DNA from: Bacteroides intestinalis | GTDB taxonomy: Bacteria; Bacteroidota; Bacteroidia; Bacteroidales; Bacteroidaceae | Direction of reading: 5' to 3' | Assembly: GCF_003464595.1 (NCBI RefSeq) | Contig: NZ_QRZF01000005.1 | Span: 310,001 to 374,000 of the forward strand | Length of the DNA stretch: 64,000 nt | Shown: positions 44,698 through 52,754 of the stretch, in pieces | Layout of the letters: each line of letters begins with the position of its first letter | How positions within the stretch are numbered: position 1 is the stretch's first letter | Notes under the pieces: model-generated | Seen by the model: only the letters and a program-made list of their open reading frames with translations | Databases searched by the model: none | What the model was told of the DNA's origin: nothing | Translations under genes and position numbers: made by a program

Positions 44698-44930
44698 CCA
44701 GAAGAGAAATAGACCAAAATCGGATAAATACTAAACCATATCATTTCTATTCCCTAGTAAATATCCTTCAACTTCAGCACTATAATCATGTCAAATAAAG
44801 GTCATCTTAAAAATCACAAATAGTAAAGATAACAATTTAATTATAAATAGATTATAAATTTAAAAAGAAATTCATGAACGCTTATACCCAAAACAGAATG
44901 CCACAAAAGAAATTTTCCCATACCTTTGCC

Positions 44931-44939
44931 AACGCAACG
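44931..44939 (+). promoter_or_regulatory. -7 element of the DUF6266 gene
   Basis: TACCTTTGC, implying a leader of about 125 nt. The expected 5' end carries a small hairpin (GCAACG at 44944 with CGTTGC at 44962). Confidence 0.65.
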
Positions 44940-45016
44940 AAAACAAAACACCGTTGCATACTGAACAACACGACGAAGATTGCTGCAGAAGTCTTTTAGC
45001 AAGTTCACACAGAAAA

Positions 45017-45064
45017 ATTAATTATTTAAAACACAAAAAAATTAATTATTTAAAACACAAAAAA
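45017..45064 (+). repeat. Perfect 24-bp tandem duplication in the DUF6266 leader
   Basis: ATTAATTATTTAAAACAC plus six A occurs twice in direct tandem (45017-45040 and 45041-45064), ending 8 bp before the ATG. It covers the region where ribosomes initiate in A-rich Bacteroides leaders. Confidence 0.93.
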
Positions 45065-45072
45065 GAAAAATT

Positions 45073-45768
45073 ATGGGAACAATTAAGCAAGGAATCCTCG
45101 GAGGATTCTCAGGAAAAGTAGGAACAGTAGTAGGAAGCACATGGAAGTCAATACACTACATGAGAGCATTGGCAGTAAGCATCAGTAATCCACGCACAGA
45201 AAAGCAGCAGAATCAACGATCTAAATTTGCAACAACTATCAATTTCGTAAAGACTATGACACCTTTCATTCGTTTTGGGTATAAAGAGTATTCCAGACAG
45301 CAATCGACATTCAATGCAGCTGTATCATATATTCTGAAACATGCAACGAAGAATGATGGAGAAAATGTATCGATTGATTACAACAAAGCTCTGGTGACAC
45401 GCGGCAGTCTGATGCCCGCATTGGATGCTACAGTAACAGTAAGCGACAGTAAAGCCGCCTTCGTCTGGACAGACAATAGCGGAATGGGGGATGCAACCAC
45501 CAAAGACGCAGCTATGCTACTGGCATACAACAAGGATAGAGAGATGGCCGTTTACGACATAGCGGCAGCCACACGCGCCGATGCCAAAGCAGAGCTGAAA
45601 CTCCCCGCCAACTGGAACGACGATGCACTGGCCGTTTACCTCGGTTTTTGCAATGAAGATGTTACAAATGTCTCTAACAGCGTATGCCTGCAGGACACTC
45701 CGGCAAATGGAGGTTCCGAAGGTGGTGGCTCAGGCGATGGAGGCATAGAAGACGATCCGTTGGGATAA
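45073..45768 (+). CDS. DUF6266 family protein
   Basis: A 231-residue protein starting MGTIKQGILGGFSGKVGTVV, the hallmark of DUF6266, a family found in Bacteroidota. The start is conserved and Gly-rich; the middle is predicted beta-rich; the end is a Gly/Ser-rich acidic tail (GSEGGGSGDGGIEDDP). Function unknown. It is transcribed alone, with a long leader, a 24-bp duplication before the ATG and its own terminator. Confidence 0.85.
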   Translation: MGTIKQGILGGFSGKVGTVVGSTWKSIHYMRALAVSISNPRTEKQQNQRSKFATTINFVKTMTPFIRFGYKEYSRQQSTFNAAVSYILKHATKNDGENVSIDYNKALVTRGSLMPALDATVTVSDSKAAFVWTDNSGMGDATTKDAAMLLAYNKDREMAVYDIAAATRADAKAELKLPANWNDDALAVYLGFCNEDVTNVSNSVCLQDTPANGGSEGGGSGDGGIEDDPLG

Positions 45769-45802
45769 ACTGACGGCAAGTAGCCGGAACTGAACCGGAA
45801 CT

Positions 45803-45862
45803 GAAAAAGAGAAGGGAAGTTGAACGGGGATAAATTCTCCGGCAGCTTCCCTCTTTTATTGA
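45803..45862 (+). terminator. Terminator of the DUF6266 gene
   Basis: AAAAGAG and GGGAAG on the left pair with CTTCCCTCTTTT on the right (a 2-3 nt bulge), with CGGGG/CTCCG closing the inner part, then a T-rich tail. Confidence 0.7.
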
Positions 45863-45905
45863 AAAATAAGTTACGAAAGCTACATTTTCAATGAAAGTGT
45901 TATCT

Positions 45906-45940
45906 ATAAAACACGTTTTTCTGAATAAAACGTGTTTTAT
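45906..45940. promoter_or_regulatory. 14-bp palindrome at the AAA ATPase promoter
   Basis: ATAAAACACGTTTT (45906-45919) and AAAACGTGTTTTAT (45927-45940) are perfect inverse copies 7 bp apart. The right arm ends 13 bp before the -7 element, so it overlaps the -33 zone of the next gene. It could be an operator, possibly for autoregulation. Confidence 0.7.
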
Positions 45941-45953
45941 AAAAAACATTTTC

Positions 45954-45962
45954 TACCTTTGC
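45954..45962 (+). promoter_or_regulatory. -7 element of the AAA ATPase gene
   Basis: TACCTTTGC, 20 bp before the ATG at 45983. It lies inside the longer open frame and so decides the start. Confidence 0.7.
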
Positions 45963-45982
45963 TTCTACAAAATTGTATCATT

Positions 45983-47185
45983 ATGGAAATAACAGACATT
46001 TATATCAATTCATCACGTTTGGTCAATTCAGTTAGTTTGTCTCATATCCGCTACCTATATGACACCATAGATTGGTCATCACGAATGATTTGTGTAAAAG
46101 GTGCACGTGGCGTAGGAAAAACAACTTTAATGTTACAACGCATCAAAAAAGTATTTTCAAAAAGCGAACAAGCCATCTATATCTCTCTGGATGATTTATG
46201 GTTTACCGAACACCGACTTATAGATTTAGCAGAATACCACATCCTTCATGGTGGAACGCATTTGTTTGTTGATGAAGTGCATCGCTATCCATACAATAAT
46301 TGGATACAAGAATTGAAAAATATATACGACCGCTATCCTGAATTACATATCATCTTCACAGGATCATCCTTGTTACAAATAGATTTTTCCATAGCAGATC
46401 TGTCTCGCAGATGCATATTCTATACACTACAAGGACTTTCATTCAGGGAATTCATTAAATTTGAAGACAAAGGAAATTTCCCATCCCTGACACTGGAAGA
46501 TATACTGAAAGGGCATATAGACATCAGTGCCAACATCGTGTCAAAAGTTACCATAATTCCACTGTTCGAAGAGTATCTGCGGCATGGCTATTATCCTTTT
46601 TATAAAGAAGCACCGGCTTCCTATCCGCTCCGTTTACAGCAGGTTATCACTACAATCCTTGAAAACGACTTACCGGCAGTAGAAAAAGTGGAATATGTTT
46701 CTATCAGGAAAATGAAACGGCTGCTGGTGATTGTTTCACAAATGGTCCCGTTCACTCCCAATATGACTAAGGTAGGAGAAAGCATAGAAACGACCCGCCA
46801 GTCGGTAGCACGTATGTTTCAGATATTGGAACGGGCTGCATTGCTCATCATGCTCTATTCCGGTAAGAGCAATATGCAACAACTAGCCAAACCGGAAAAG
46901 GTATATTTGGAAAATACCAATCTGATGTATGCGCTCTCTGCAGCTTCCGATATTGGAAACGTCCGGGAGACTTTTTTTGCCAATCAATTGAAATCACGCC
47001 ACGAAATAGCCTTCTCGGGACAAGGAGATTTTCGGATAGACGATACTTATACATTTGAAGTGGGAGGCAAAACAAAGACCTTTGAACAAATAAAAGACCT
47101 GCCCGACAGTTATCTGGCAATAGATGATGTAGAATATGGAACAGGAAAACGAATACCCCTCTGGTTATTTGGATTTTTATACTAA
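45983..47185 (+). CDS. ATP-binding protein, AAA_14 and DUF4143 domains
   Basis: A 400-residue ATPase. Walker A is GARGVGKTT (40-48) and Walker B is THLFVDEVH (92-100, Asp97-Glu98). The C-terminal half is the DUF4143 domain. This family is very common in Bacteroides, often in variable copies, and is thought to be accessory; its role is unknown. The ATG at 45983 was chosen over one 17 codons earlier because the promoter falls between them. The 34-residue tail at the start of this window belongs to a similar but distinct ATPase. Confidence 0.9.
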   Translation: MEITDIYINSSRLVNSVSLSHIRYLYDTIDWSSRMICVKGARGVGKTTLMLQRIKKVFSKSEQAIYISLDDLWFTEHRLIDLAEYHILHGGTHLFVDEVHRYPYNNWIQELKNIYDRYPELHIIFTGSSLLQIDFSIADLSRRCIFYTLQGLSFREFIKFEDKGNFPSLTLEDILKGHIDISANIVSKVTIIPLFEEYLRHGYYPFYKEAPASYPLRLQQVITTILENDLPAVEKVEYVSIRKMKRLLVIVSQMVPFTPNMTKVGESIETTRQSVARMFQILERAALLIMLYSGKSNMQQLAKPEKVYLENTNLMYALSAASDIGNVRETFFANQLKSRHEIAFSGQGDFRIDDTYTFEVGGKTKTFEQIKDLPDSYLAIDDVEYGTGKRIPLWLFGFLY

Positions 47186-47204
47186 ACAGCAATAGGGAAA
47201 TTTT

Positions 47205-47248
47205 CTTTTCACTCGTACACCCGAGCTTTTCAGGACACGAGTGAAAAG
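47205..47248. terminator. Inverted repeat between the AAA ATPase gene and miaB
   Basis: CTTTTCACTCGT (47205-47216) and ACGAGTGAAAAG (47237-47248) pair perfectly over 12 bp with a 20-nt loop. It lies between convergent stops at 47185 and 47280 and may terminate both transcripts. Confidence 0.7.
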
Positions 47249-47279
47249 ATTATATATCAAGCAAATATATTCAAAGTAA

Positions 47280-48650
47280 TTACTTCACCTCTTCTCCCTT
47301 CAGCGTCGCGGAACTGGCTTCGGTAATCTTTACCGTTACAAAATCACCAATACGGTGTGTACCACGGTCGAATACTACCACCCGATTTTGCTCCGTACGT
47401 CCTACAAGCTGTTCGCGGGAACGTTTGGAAATTCCTTCTACCAAGACTTCATAAGTCTTGCCGATGCAACGGGCATTAGACTCGGCAGAAAGACGATTCT
47501 GCAAAGCAATAATCTCATTCAACCGGCGTATCTTCACTTCTTCGGGCACATCATCCGGCAAATGCTTGGAAGCGTACGTACCCGGACGCTCGGAATATTT
47601 AAACATGAAAGCCGAATCGTAACCACATACTTCCATCAGGGAAAGGGAAAGCTGGTGATCTTCCTCCGTTTCGGAATGGAAACCGGAAAATATATCTGTG
47701 GACAAGCCACAATCAGGGATGATACGGTGAATAGCATCTACGCGGTCCAAATACCACTCGCGGGTATACTTGCGATTCATCAGCTTTAAGATACGGGAAC
47801 TTCCACTCTGCACCGGCAGGTGGATATGCTTGCATACATTGGGAACTTGTGCAATGACTTCCAGCGTTTCGTCACTCATATCTTTAGGGTGCGAAGTAGT
47901 GAAACGGACACGCACTCCCGGCGCAGCCTCGGCTACAGTACGGAGCAACATAGGGAAAGATACAACCTCTCCATCCGGTTTCTCAAAACGGTAGGAATTT
48001 ACGTTTTGCCCCAATAGGGTGACTTCCTTATAACCTTTAGCCACGAGGTCGGATACTTCGTTAAGGATGCTTTCCACATCACGACTACGCTCCCGCCCAC
48101 GGGTATAGGGAACGATACAATACGTACAGAAGTTATTACATCCACGCATAATGGACACAAAACCTGAAATGTGGTTTCCACAAATGCGCGAAGGGATCAC
48201 ATCCCGATAAGTTTCGGTAGTAGAAAGCTCCACATTGATAGCTTTCTCGCCTGCCTCCACAGCTGCAACCAAATCAGGAAGAGTGAGATAAGCATCAGGC
48301 CCTACCACCAAGTCGACGTGATGATTCGTTATCAAATCATCCTTTACCCGCTCGGCCATGCACCCCAATACCCCCACTATCAGATTGCGTTTCTTCTTCT
48401 TGAGCGAATAGAAAAATTCCAAACGATTCAGGATTTTCTGTTCAGCATTGTCACGGATGGAACAAGTGTTCATAAACACCGCATCCGCTTCTTCCAACGT
48501 ATCTGCCGTTGAGTATCCCACCATCTGCATCACAGAGGCAATTACTTCACTGTCTGCCACATTCATCTGACAGCCATAGGTTTCGATGAACAACTTCTTG
48601 TTGTCATCAGCAGTTGCAGATTTAAAGTCTGCTCCCGTTACATTTTCCAT
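47280..48650 (-). CDS. miaB: tRNA-2-methylthio-N6-dimethylallyladenosine synthase
   Basis: A 456-residue radical-SAM methylthiotransferase that modifies A37 of tRNAs reading UNN codons. The N-terminal cluster Cys27, Cys63 and Cys97 and the radical-SAM motif Cys171-x3-Cys175-x2-Cys178 (RGCNNFCTYC) are intact. A TRAM domain closes the protein (GKTYEVLVEGISKRS region). It is transcribed alone from the -7 element at 48673. Confidence 0.96.
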   Translation of the reverse strand: MENVTGADFKSATADDNKKLFIETYGCQMNVADSEVIASVMQMVGYSTADTLEEADAVFMNTCSIRDNAEQKILNRLEFFYSLKKKKRNLIVGVLGCMAERVKDDLITNHHVDLVVGPDAYLTLPDLVAAVEAGEKAINVELSTTETYRDVIPSRICGNHISGFVSIMRGCNNFCTYCIVPYTRGRERSRDVESILNEVSDLVAKGYKEVTLLGQNVNSYRFEKPDGEVVSFPMLLRTVAEAAPGVRVRFTTSHPKDMSDETLEVIAQVPNVCKHIHLPVQSGSSRILKLMNRKYTREWYLDRVDAIHRIIPDCGLSTDIFSGFHSETEEDHQLSLSLMEVCGYDSAFMFKYSERPGTYASKHLPDDVPEEVKIRRLNEIIALQNRLSAESNARCIGKTYEVLVEGISKRSREQLVGRTEQNRVVVFDRGTHRIGDFVTVKITEASSATLKGEEVK

Positions 48651-48672
48651 AATTTCTTTTTTTATTTCGACT

Positions 48673-48681
48673 GCAAAGATA
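48673..48681 (-). promoter_or_regulatory. -7 element of the miaB promoter
   Basis: TATCTTTGC on the minus strand, 22 bp before the ATG. Confidence 0.7.
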
Positions 48682-48793
48682 CGCCTTCGACACTAATTTA
48701 CAGATGAAATGAGGAAAAATAACACTCAATAGTTAGAAAATGAGGCGTTTCTGATAATTAATGTTAAGAGACTAAACATTTTCGAGGTAGATG

Positions 48794-48908
48794 TTTGGCG
48801 TAAAGCGATTTATTTCACAAATTTGCGTAATGAAAGAAACATTAGATTTTTTCATAGTTAAGGTTTAGGTTAAAAAAAATAAGGGGAGCTGTGAAGCTGC
48901 CCTTTTTT
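48794..48908 (+). ncRNA. Possible small RNA or micro-ORF with terminator
   Basis: A TTTG at 48794 lies about 20 bp before CAAATTTGC (48818-48826), a one-mismatch -7 element. Transcription from it would start near 48832 and end at the hairpin AAGGG-g-AGCT/AGCT-g-CCCTT with a T run (48881-48908), giving about 80 nt. An ATG at 48830 opens 12 codons (MKETLDFFIVKV) ending at 48868 just before the hairpin. The start may be non-coding or leaderless; no evidence settles this. Confidence 0.4.
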
Positions 48909-48945
48909 CATGTCCAAAAATAGGCTGTAATTCAGATAATTTAGT

Positions 48946-48954
48946 TACCTTTGG
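48946..48954 (+). promoter_or_regulatory. -7 element of the 149-residue protein gene
   Basis: TACCTTTGG, 16 bp before the ATG at 48970; it differs from the consensus only in the last base. Confidence 0.5.
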
Positions 48955-48969
48955 CGGTGAAAAACTTAA

Positions 48970-49419
48970 ATGAGTATGGATGGCATATTACAGTTTCTGT
49001 TAATCGCAGGCATAATCGTTATTGGAATTGTCAAGCAATTCAAGAAAGAAGCAAAAAAGAACGCTGACAGCAACCCCGCTATGCCCATGCCGGATACGGA
49101 TTTTGACGATGACGCATTGCCCATTCCCGAAGGCTGGGGAGAGACTTATGGCGGATATATCCCCGAAGGTCCCCAACCAGAACCGAAGCCTGTTGCTACA
49201 GCAAAAGAAGAATACCAATTCTCTGCTTCAAAACATATTTTTGGAGGAGATTCTGCAAATACATCCCCCAAACCTGTCACGGCTCCGCCGAAACAGAAGA
49301 CTTCTCCTCCTCCATCCATACAGCAAAAGCCCGAAACTGACTCCGAATATGCGATCCATTCGGCAGAAGAGGCACGAAAAGCTATTATCTGGTCGGAAAT
49401 ACTACAACGAAAGTATTAA
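48970..49419 (+). CDS. Conserved hypothetical protein with N-terminal anchor
   Basis: A 149-residue protein with one N-terminal helix (about 5-21, ILQFLLIAGIIVIGIV), a basic stop (KQFKKEAKK), and a long Pro-rich low-complexity section (PEPKPVATAK, then PKQKTSPPPSIQQ). A short conserved-looking C-terminal helix (AEEARKAIIWSEILQRKY) ends it. It is probably held in the inner membrane with a cytoplasmic tail. I recognise no family. It precedes the CoA-transferase gene by 93 bp. Confidence 0.65.
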   Translation: MSMDGILQFLLIAGIIVIGIVKQFKKEAKKNADSNPAMPMPDTDFDDDALPIPEGWGETYGGYIPEGPQPEPKPVATAKEEYQFSASKHIFGGDSANTSPKPVTAPPKQKTSPPPSIQQKPETDSEYAIHSAEEARKAIIWSEILQRKY

Positions 49420-49512
49420 CAAACGGAGAGTTAAGAGTTGAAAATGAAGAGTTGAGAGTAATTCTTCCGGTAACTTACGAATTTTCACACAGAAAAAATA
49501 ACTAAATACATT

Positions 49513-51009
49513 ATGGCATTTAATTACATCTCGGCAGCGGAAGCTGCAAGCCTGATTAAACATGGCTACAACATCGGCTTGAGCGGATTTACTCCCGCAG
49601 GAACAGCCAAAGCCGTTACGGCTGAATTAGCAAAAATAGCAGAAGCAGAACATGCAAAAGGAAATCCCTTTCAGATAGGCATCTTTACCGGTGCTTCTAC
49701 AGGTGACTCCTGCGACGGCGTACTTTCACGTGCCAAAGCTATCCGCTACCGTGCTCCTTACACAACTAATTCTGATTTCCGTAAAGCTGTGAACAGCGGA
49801 GAAATCGCTTATAACGACATCCACTTGTCACAGATGGCACAGGAAGTTCGTTACGGTTTCATGGGCAAAGTGAACATTGCCATCATCGAAGCTTGTGAAG
49901 TGACTCCCGATGGTAAAATCTACCTGACTGCAGCCGGTGGTATCGCTCCTACAGTTTGCCGCCTTGCCGACCAGATCATCGTGGAACTGAATGCTGCTCA
50001 CAGCAAGAGTGCTATGGGTCTGCACGATGTATACGAACCGCTTGATCCGCCTTACCGCCGCGAAATTCCTATCTACAAACCGAGCGATCGCATCGGTCAG
50101 CCGTATATTCAGGTAGACCCGAAAAAAATTGTAGGTATAGTAGAAACCAACTGGCCGGATGAAGCACGCGGCTTTGCTGATGCCGATCCGTTGACTGACA
50201 AGATTGGCCAGAATGTAGCCGACTTCCTGGCTGCGGACATGAAGCGTGGTATTATCCCGTCAACATTCTTACCGCTGCAATCCGGTGTAGGTAACATTGC
50301 CAACGCTGTGCTCGGCGCACTGGGACGCGATAAAACGATTCCGGCATTCGAAATGTACACAGAAGTGATTCAGAACTCCGTAATCGGACTGATTCGCGAT
50401 GGTCGTGTGAAATTCGGTAGCGCTTGCTCACTAACTGTAACTAACGACTGCCTGCAAGGCATTTATGACGATATGGATTTCTTCCGTGATAAACTGGTAC
50501 TCCGTCCGTCGGAAATCTCCAACAATCCCGAAGTCGTTCGCCGTTTAGGAGTTATCTCCATCAACACAGCTATCGAGGCTGACCTCTACGGAAACGTTAA
50601 CTCTACGCATATCGGCGGTACGAAGATGATGAATGGTATCGGTGGAAGTGGTGACTTCACACGTAATGCTTATATCTCCATCTTTACTTGTCCGTCCGTT
50701 GCCAAGGAAGGCAAAATCAGTGCTATTGTTCCGATGGTATCTCACCATGACCACACAGAGCATGACGTCAACATCATCATTACCGAACAAGGTGTTGCTG
50801 ACTTGCGTGGCAAGAGTCCGAAAGAACGCGCACAGGCAATCATTGAAAACTGCGTTCACCCGGATTACAAGAATATCCTCTGGGATTACCTGAAACTAAC
50901 CGATGGTAAGTCTCAGACTCCGCAAGCTGCACGTGCTGCACTGGCTATGCATGCAGAACTTGCCAAAAGCGGAAATATGCAAAACGTAGACTGGGCACAG
51001 TACAAGTAA
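49513..51009 (+). CDS. Acetyl-CoA hydrolase/succinate CoA-transferase family protein
   Basis: A 498-residue CoA-transferase of the Cat1/SCACT type, which moves CoA between acetyl-, succinyl- or propionyl-CoA and free acids. The QSGVGNIANAVLGALG motif (near 256-271) and FEMYTEVIQ with Glu284 as the candidate catalytic Glu are present. In Bacteroides such an enzyme fits the succinate/propionate fermentation. It has a strong terminator 11 bp after the stop. Acetate and succinate as the pair are inferred. Confidence 0.9.
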   Translation: MAFNYISAAEAASLIKHGYNIGLSGFTPAGTAKAVTAELAKIAEAEHAKGNPFQIGIFTGASTGDSCDGVLSRAKAIRYRAPYTTNSDFRKAVNSGEIAYNDIHLSQMAQEVRYGFMGKVNIAIIEACEVTPDGKIYLTAAGGIAPTVCRLADQIIVELNAAHSKSAMGLHDVYEPLDPPYRREIPIYKPSDRIGQPYIQVDPKKIVGIVETNWPDEARGFADADPLTDKIGQNVADFLAADMKRGIIPSTFLPLQSGVGNIANAVLGALGRDKTIPAFEMYTEVIQNSVIGLIRDGRVKFGSACSLTVTNDCLQGIYDDMDFFRDKLVLRPSEISNNPEVVRRLGVISINTAIEADLYGNVNSTHIGGTKMMNGIGGSGDFTRNAYISIFTCPSVAKEGKISAIVPMVSHHDHTEHDVNIIITEQGVADLRGKSPKERAQAIIENCVHPDYKNILWDYLKLTDGKSQTPQAARAALAMHAELAKSGNMQNVDWAQYK

Positions 51010-51020
51010 ATGCTTTAAAA

Positions 51021-51068
51021 AAACGGGGGCTTGCTACCATACAAATAGCAAGCCCCCGTTTATATTTT
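51021..51068. terminator. Strong terminator of the CoA-transferase gene
   Basis: A 16-bp perfect GC-rich stem (AAACGGGGGCTTGCTA, 51021-51036, with 51046-51061) with a 9-nt loop and T-rich tails on both sides. It also faces the end of the small gene at 51081. Confidence 0.95.
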
Positions 51069-51080
51069 CTACAAAAGTCA

Positions 51081-51233
51081 TTATGCAGCAATCCAACTGC
51101 CCAACATTTTTCCTACATTATACATAATACAAAAAAAGAAAGCAACAATACCTATATAGACCAACCAACGAGTAAATTCATTTCCCATAAGCTTTTGCCA
51201 AACACTCCTCAATACATCAATCATTCCTTTCAT
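51081..51233 (-). CDS. Small membrane protein, 50 residues
   Basis: An unlisted short gene on the minus strand: ATG at 51233, TAA at 51081. It starts MKGMIDVLRSVWQKLMG, then a single hydrophobic helix (WLVYIGIVAFFFCIMYNVG, about 23-41) and a short end. The amphipathic first part and one helix suggest a small inner-membrane protein. I know of no family. It ends at the CoA-transferase terminator, which would also close its transcript, and the upstream region is AT-rich without a clear -7 element. Confidence 0.6.
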   Translation of the reverse strand: MKGMIDVLRSVWQKLMGNEFTRWLVYIGIVAFFFCIMYNVGKMLGSWIAA

Positions 51234-51316
51234 TTTAATTGTATTTCTTATTTGTTATACTGTCGTTTCCTATATCAGTCGAAACCCTTACAAATTAATC
51301 ACATTAATAACCTACT

Positions 51317-52744
51317 TTATCTTCCTCTAATCACTTCATCGCATACCGCATCCTGGAAAGCACGCGCCTTAGCTCCCGAAAGAACATTTTGATTCATAAT
51401 GGCAAAAGCAACCTCATGTCCGTTTGCCATACGCAAATAACCCGCCAGACAATTAATAGCTGTAAAAGAACCTGTCTTGGCATGTACATTCTTATAAGAA
51501 GGAGTTCCGCGTTTCATACGATACTTTAATGTTCCATCTACTCCACCAATAGGCAAAGCCTTATATAATTTCTGAAAAACATCCGTACGGGAATAGGCAA
51601 ACTTCAAAAAAGAAACCAGCAGGTCCGGAGAAATATAGTTATAATTAGAAAGTCCGCAACCATCCGCCAGATTATAGCGACCAACGTCCTCACCCAAAGC
51701 TTTTACTTGTTTACGGATAGCAGAGAGTCCGTCTTCATCCGAAATCCTCTTCTTTCCGGTGCTTTGTGCACCCAGGCGACAAAGCAAAGCCTGCGCATTC
51801 AGATTATCACTTTCTTTCATTATCTCATTGACAACATCCTGGGTAGAGGTTTCAAACAAGGCCATTTGTACCGAAGTACTATCTTTCAGCAATTCATTAA
51901 AAGAATAGTCGTCAGGACAACTGATACCTTTTGCCCGCAAACGCTCAAGAAAGGTATGCATAAAGAAATCCTGGGAGGAATAGATATTAACCGTACCTAT
52001 CCGCTTACTTTCCACATTTCCTTTTGCAACTACGTTGTTACCATTCTGTAGCCAATCACGGGAAACCCCGAAACGCCCGGCAGCAGGAGTACGGGATTTG
52101 GTTTCATTCGTTACGGTATAATAAGAAGAGGCAGGAACACAATCGAGACTTGCCAAGTGACCCCTTTCGCCGGGAGAAGCCGTAACAGTGACCAGACCTT
52201 TATTCAGCATCAATGGCGAAAGATAAGGTTGATAGGAGGCAGGTGTATCATCCCAAGCCCAACCGCTTCCCCAATAAATGGAGTCTTTCATAGAAACATC
52301 TCCATATACATGGCCCGATATCACCGAGAATGGGAAACGACTTACCGCATTTACCAATGAATCCAGAGCTTCATCATCAAATTCAGGGTCATATCCACCC
52401 ACAACATACAAATCACCTTTCAGCGTATCTTGTTCAATCACTCCCTGATACCATACTTCTGTTTTAAAAGGATCATCCGCATCCGGATGGGCAAGGGCGG
52501 TAATAGTAGTCAGCAGTTTCATAGTAGAAGCCGGACGAGAGAGCTTATCCGCCTGATAAGTGTATAAATACTTCCCGTCAGTCAGGTCGTATATGGATAT
52601 GCCAACGTTGGAGCCGACAGGAAGTTGATATTTAATCAAGGTATCCAGACGGGAAGAGAGGCCCTTAACAGCCGTGTTTTGTCCCCATACGGTTACAGGA
52701 ATAAACAAGAGGGAAAGAACAAGAGACAACAGATATTTTTTCAT
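51317..52744 (-). CDS. dacB: D-alanyl-D-alanine carboxypeptidase/endopeptidase (PBP4, S13)
   Basis: A 475-residue periplasmic penicillin-binding protein. The signal peptide ends near VWGQ (22). The three active-site motifs are present: STMK (Ser73 to Lys76), SDN (in MKESDNLNAQ) and KTG (in HAKTGSF). It trims peptidoglycan stem peptides and cross-links. It is the last gene of a leftward run with lpdA, 10 bp apart. Confidence 0.95.
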   Translation of the reverse strand: MKKYLLSLVLSLLFIPVTVWGQNTAVKGLSSRLDTLIKYQLPVGSNVGISIYDLTDGKYLYTYQADKLSRPASTMKLLTTITALAHPDADDPFKTEVWYQGVIEQDTLKGDLYVVGGYDPEFDDEALDSLVNAVSRFPFSVISGHVYGDVSMKDSIYWGSGWAWDDTPASYQPYLSPLMLNKGLVTVTASPGERGHLASLDCVPASSYYTVTNETKSRTPAAGRFGVSRDWLQNGNNVVAKGNVESKRIGTVNIYSSQDFFMHTFLERLRAKGISCPDDYSFNELLKDSTSVQMALFETSTQDVVNEIMKESDNLNAQALLCRLGAQSTGKKRISDEDGLSAIRKQVKALGEDVGRYNLADGCGLSNYNYISPDLLVSFLKFAYSRTDVFQKLYKALPIGGVDGTLKYRMKRGTPSYKNVHAKTGSFTAINCLAGYLRMANGHEVAFAIMNQNVLSGAKARAFQDAVCDEVIRGR

Positions 52745-52754
52745 GTTTATCGAG

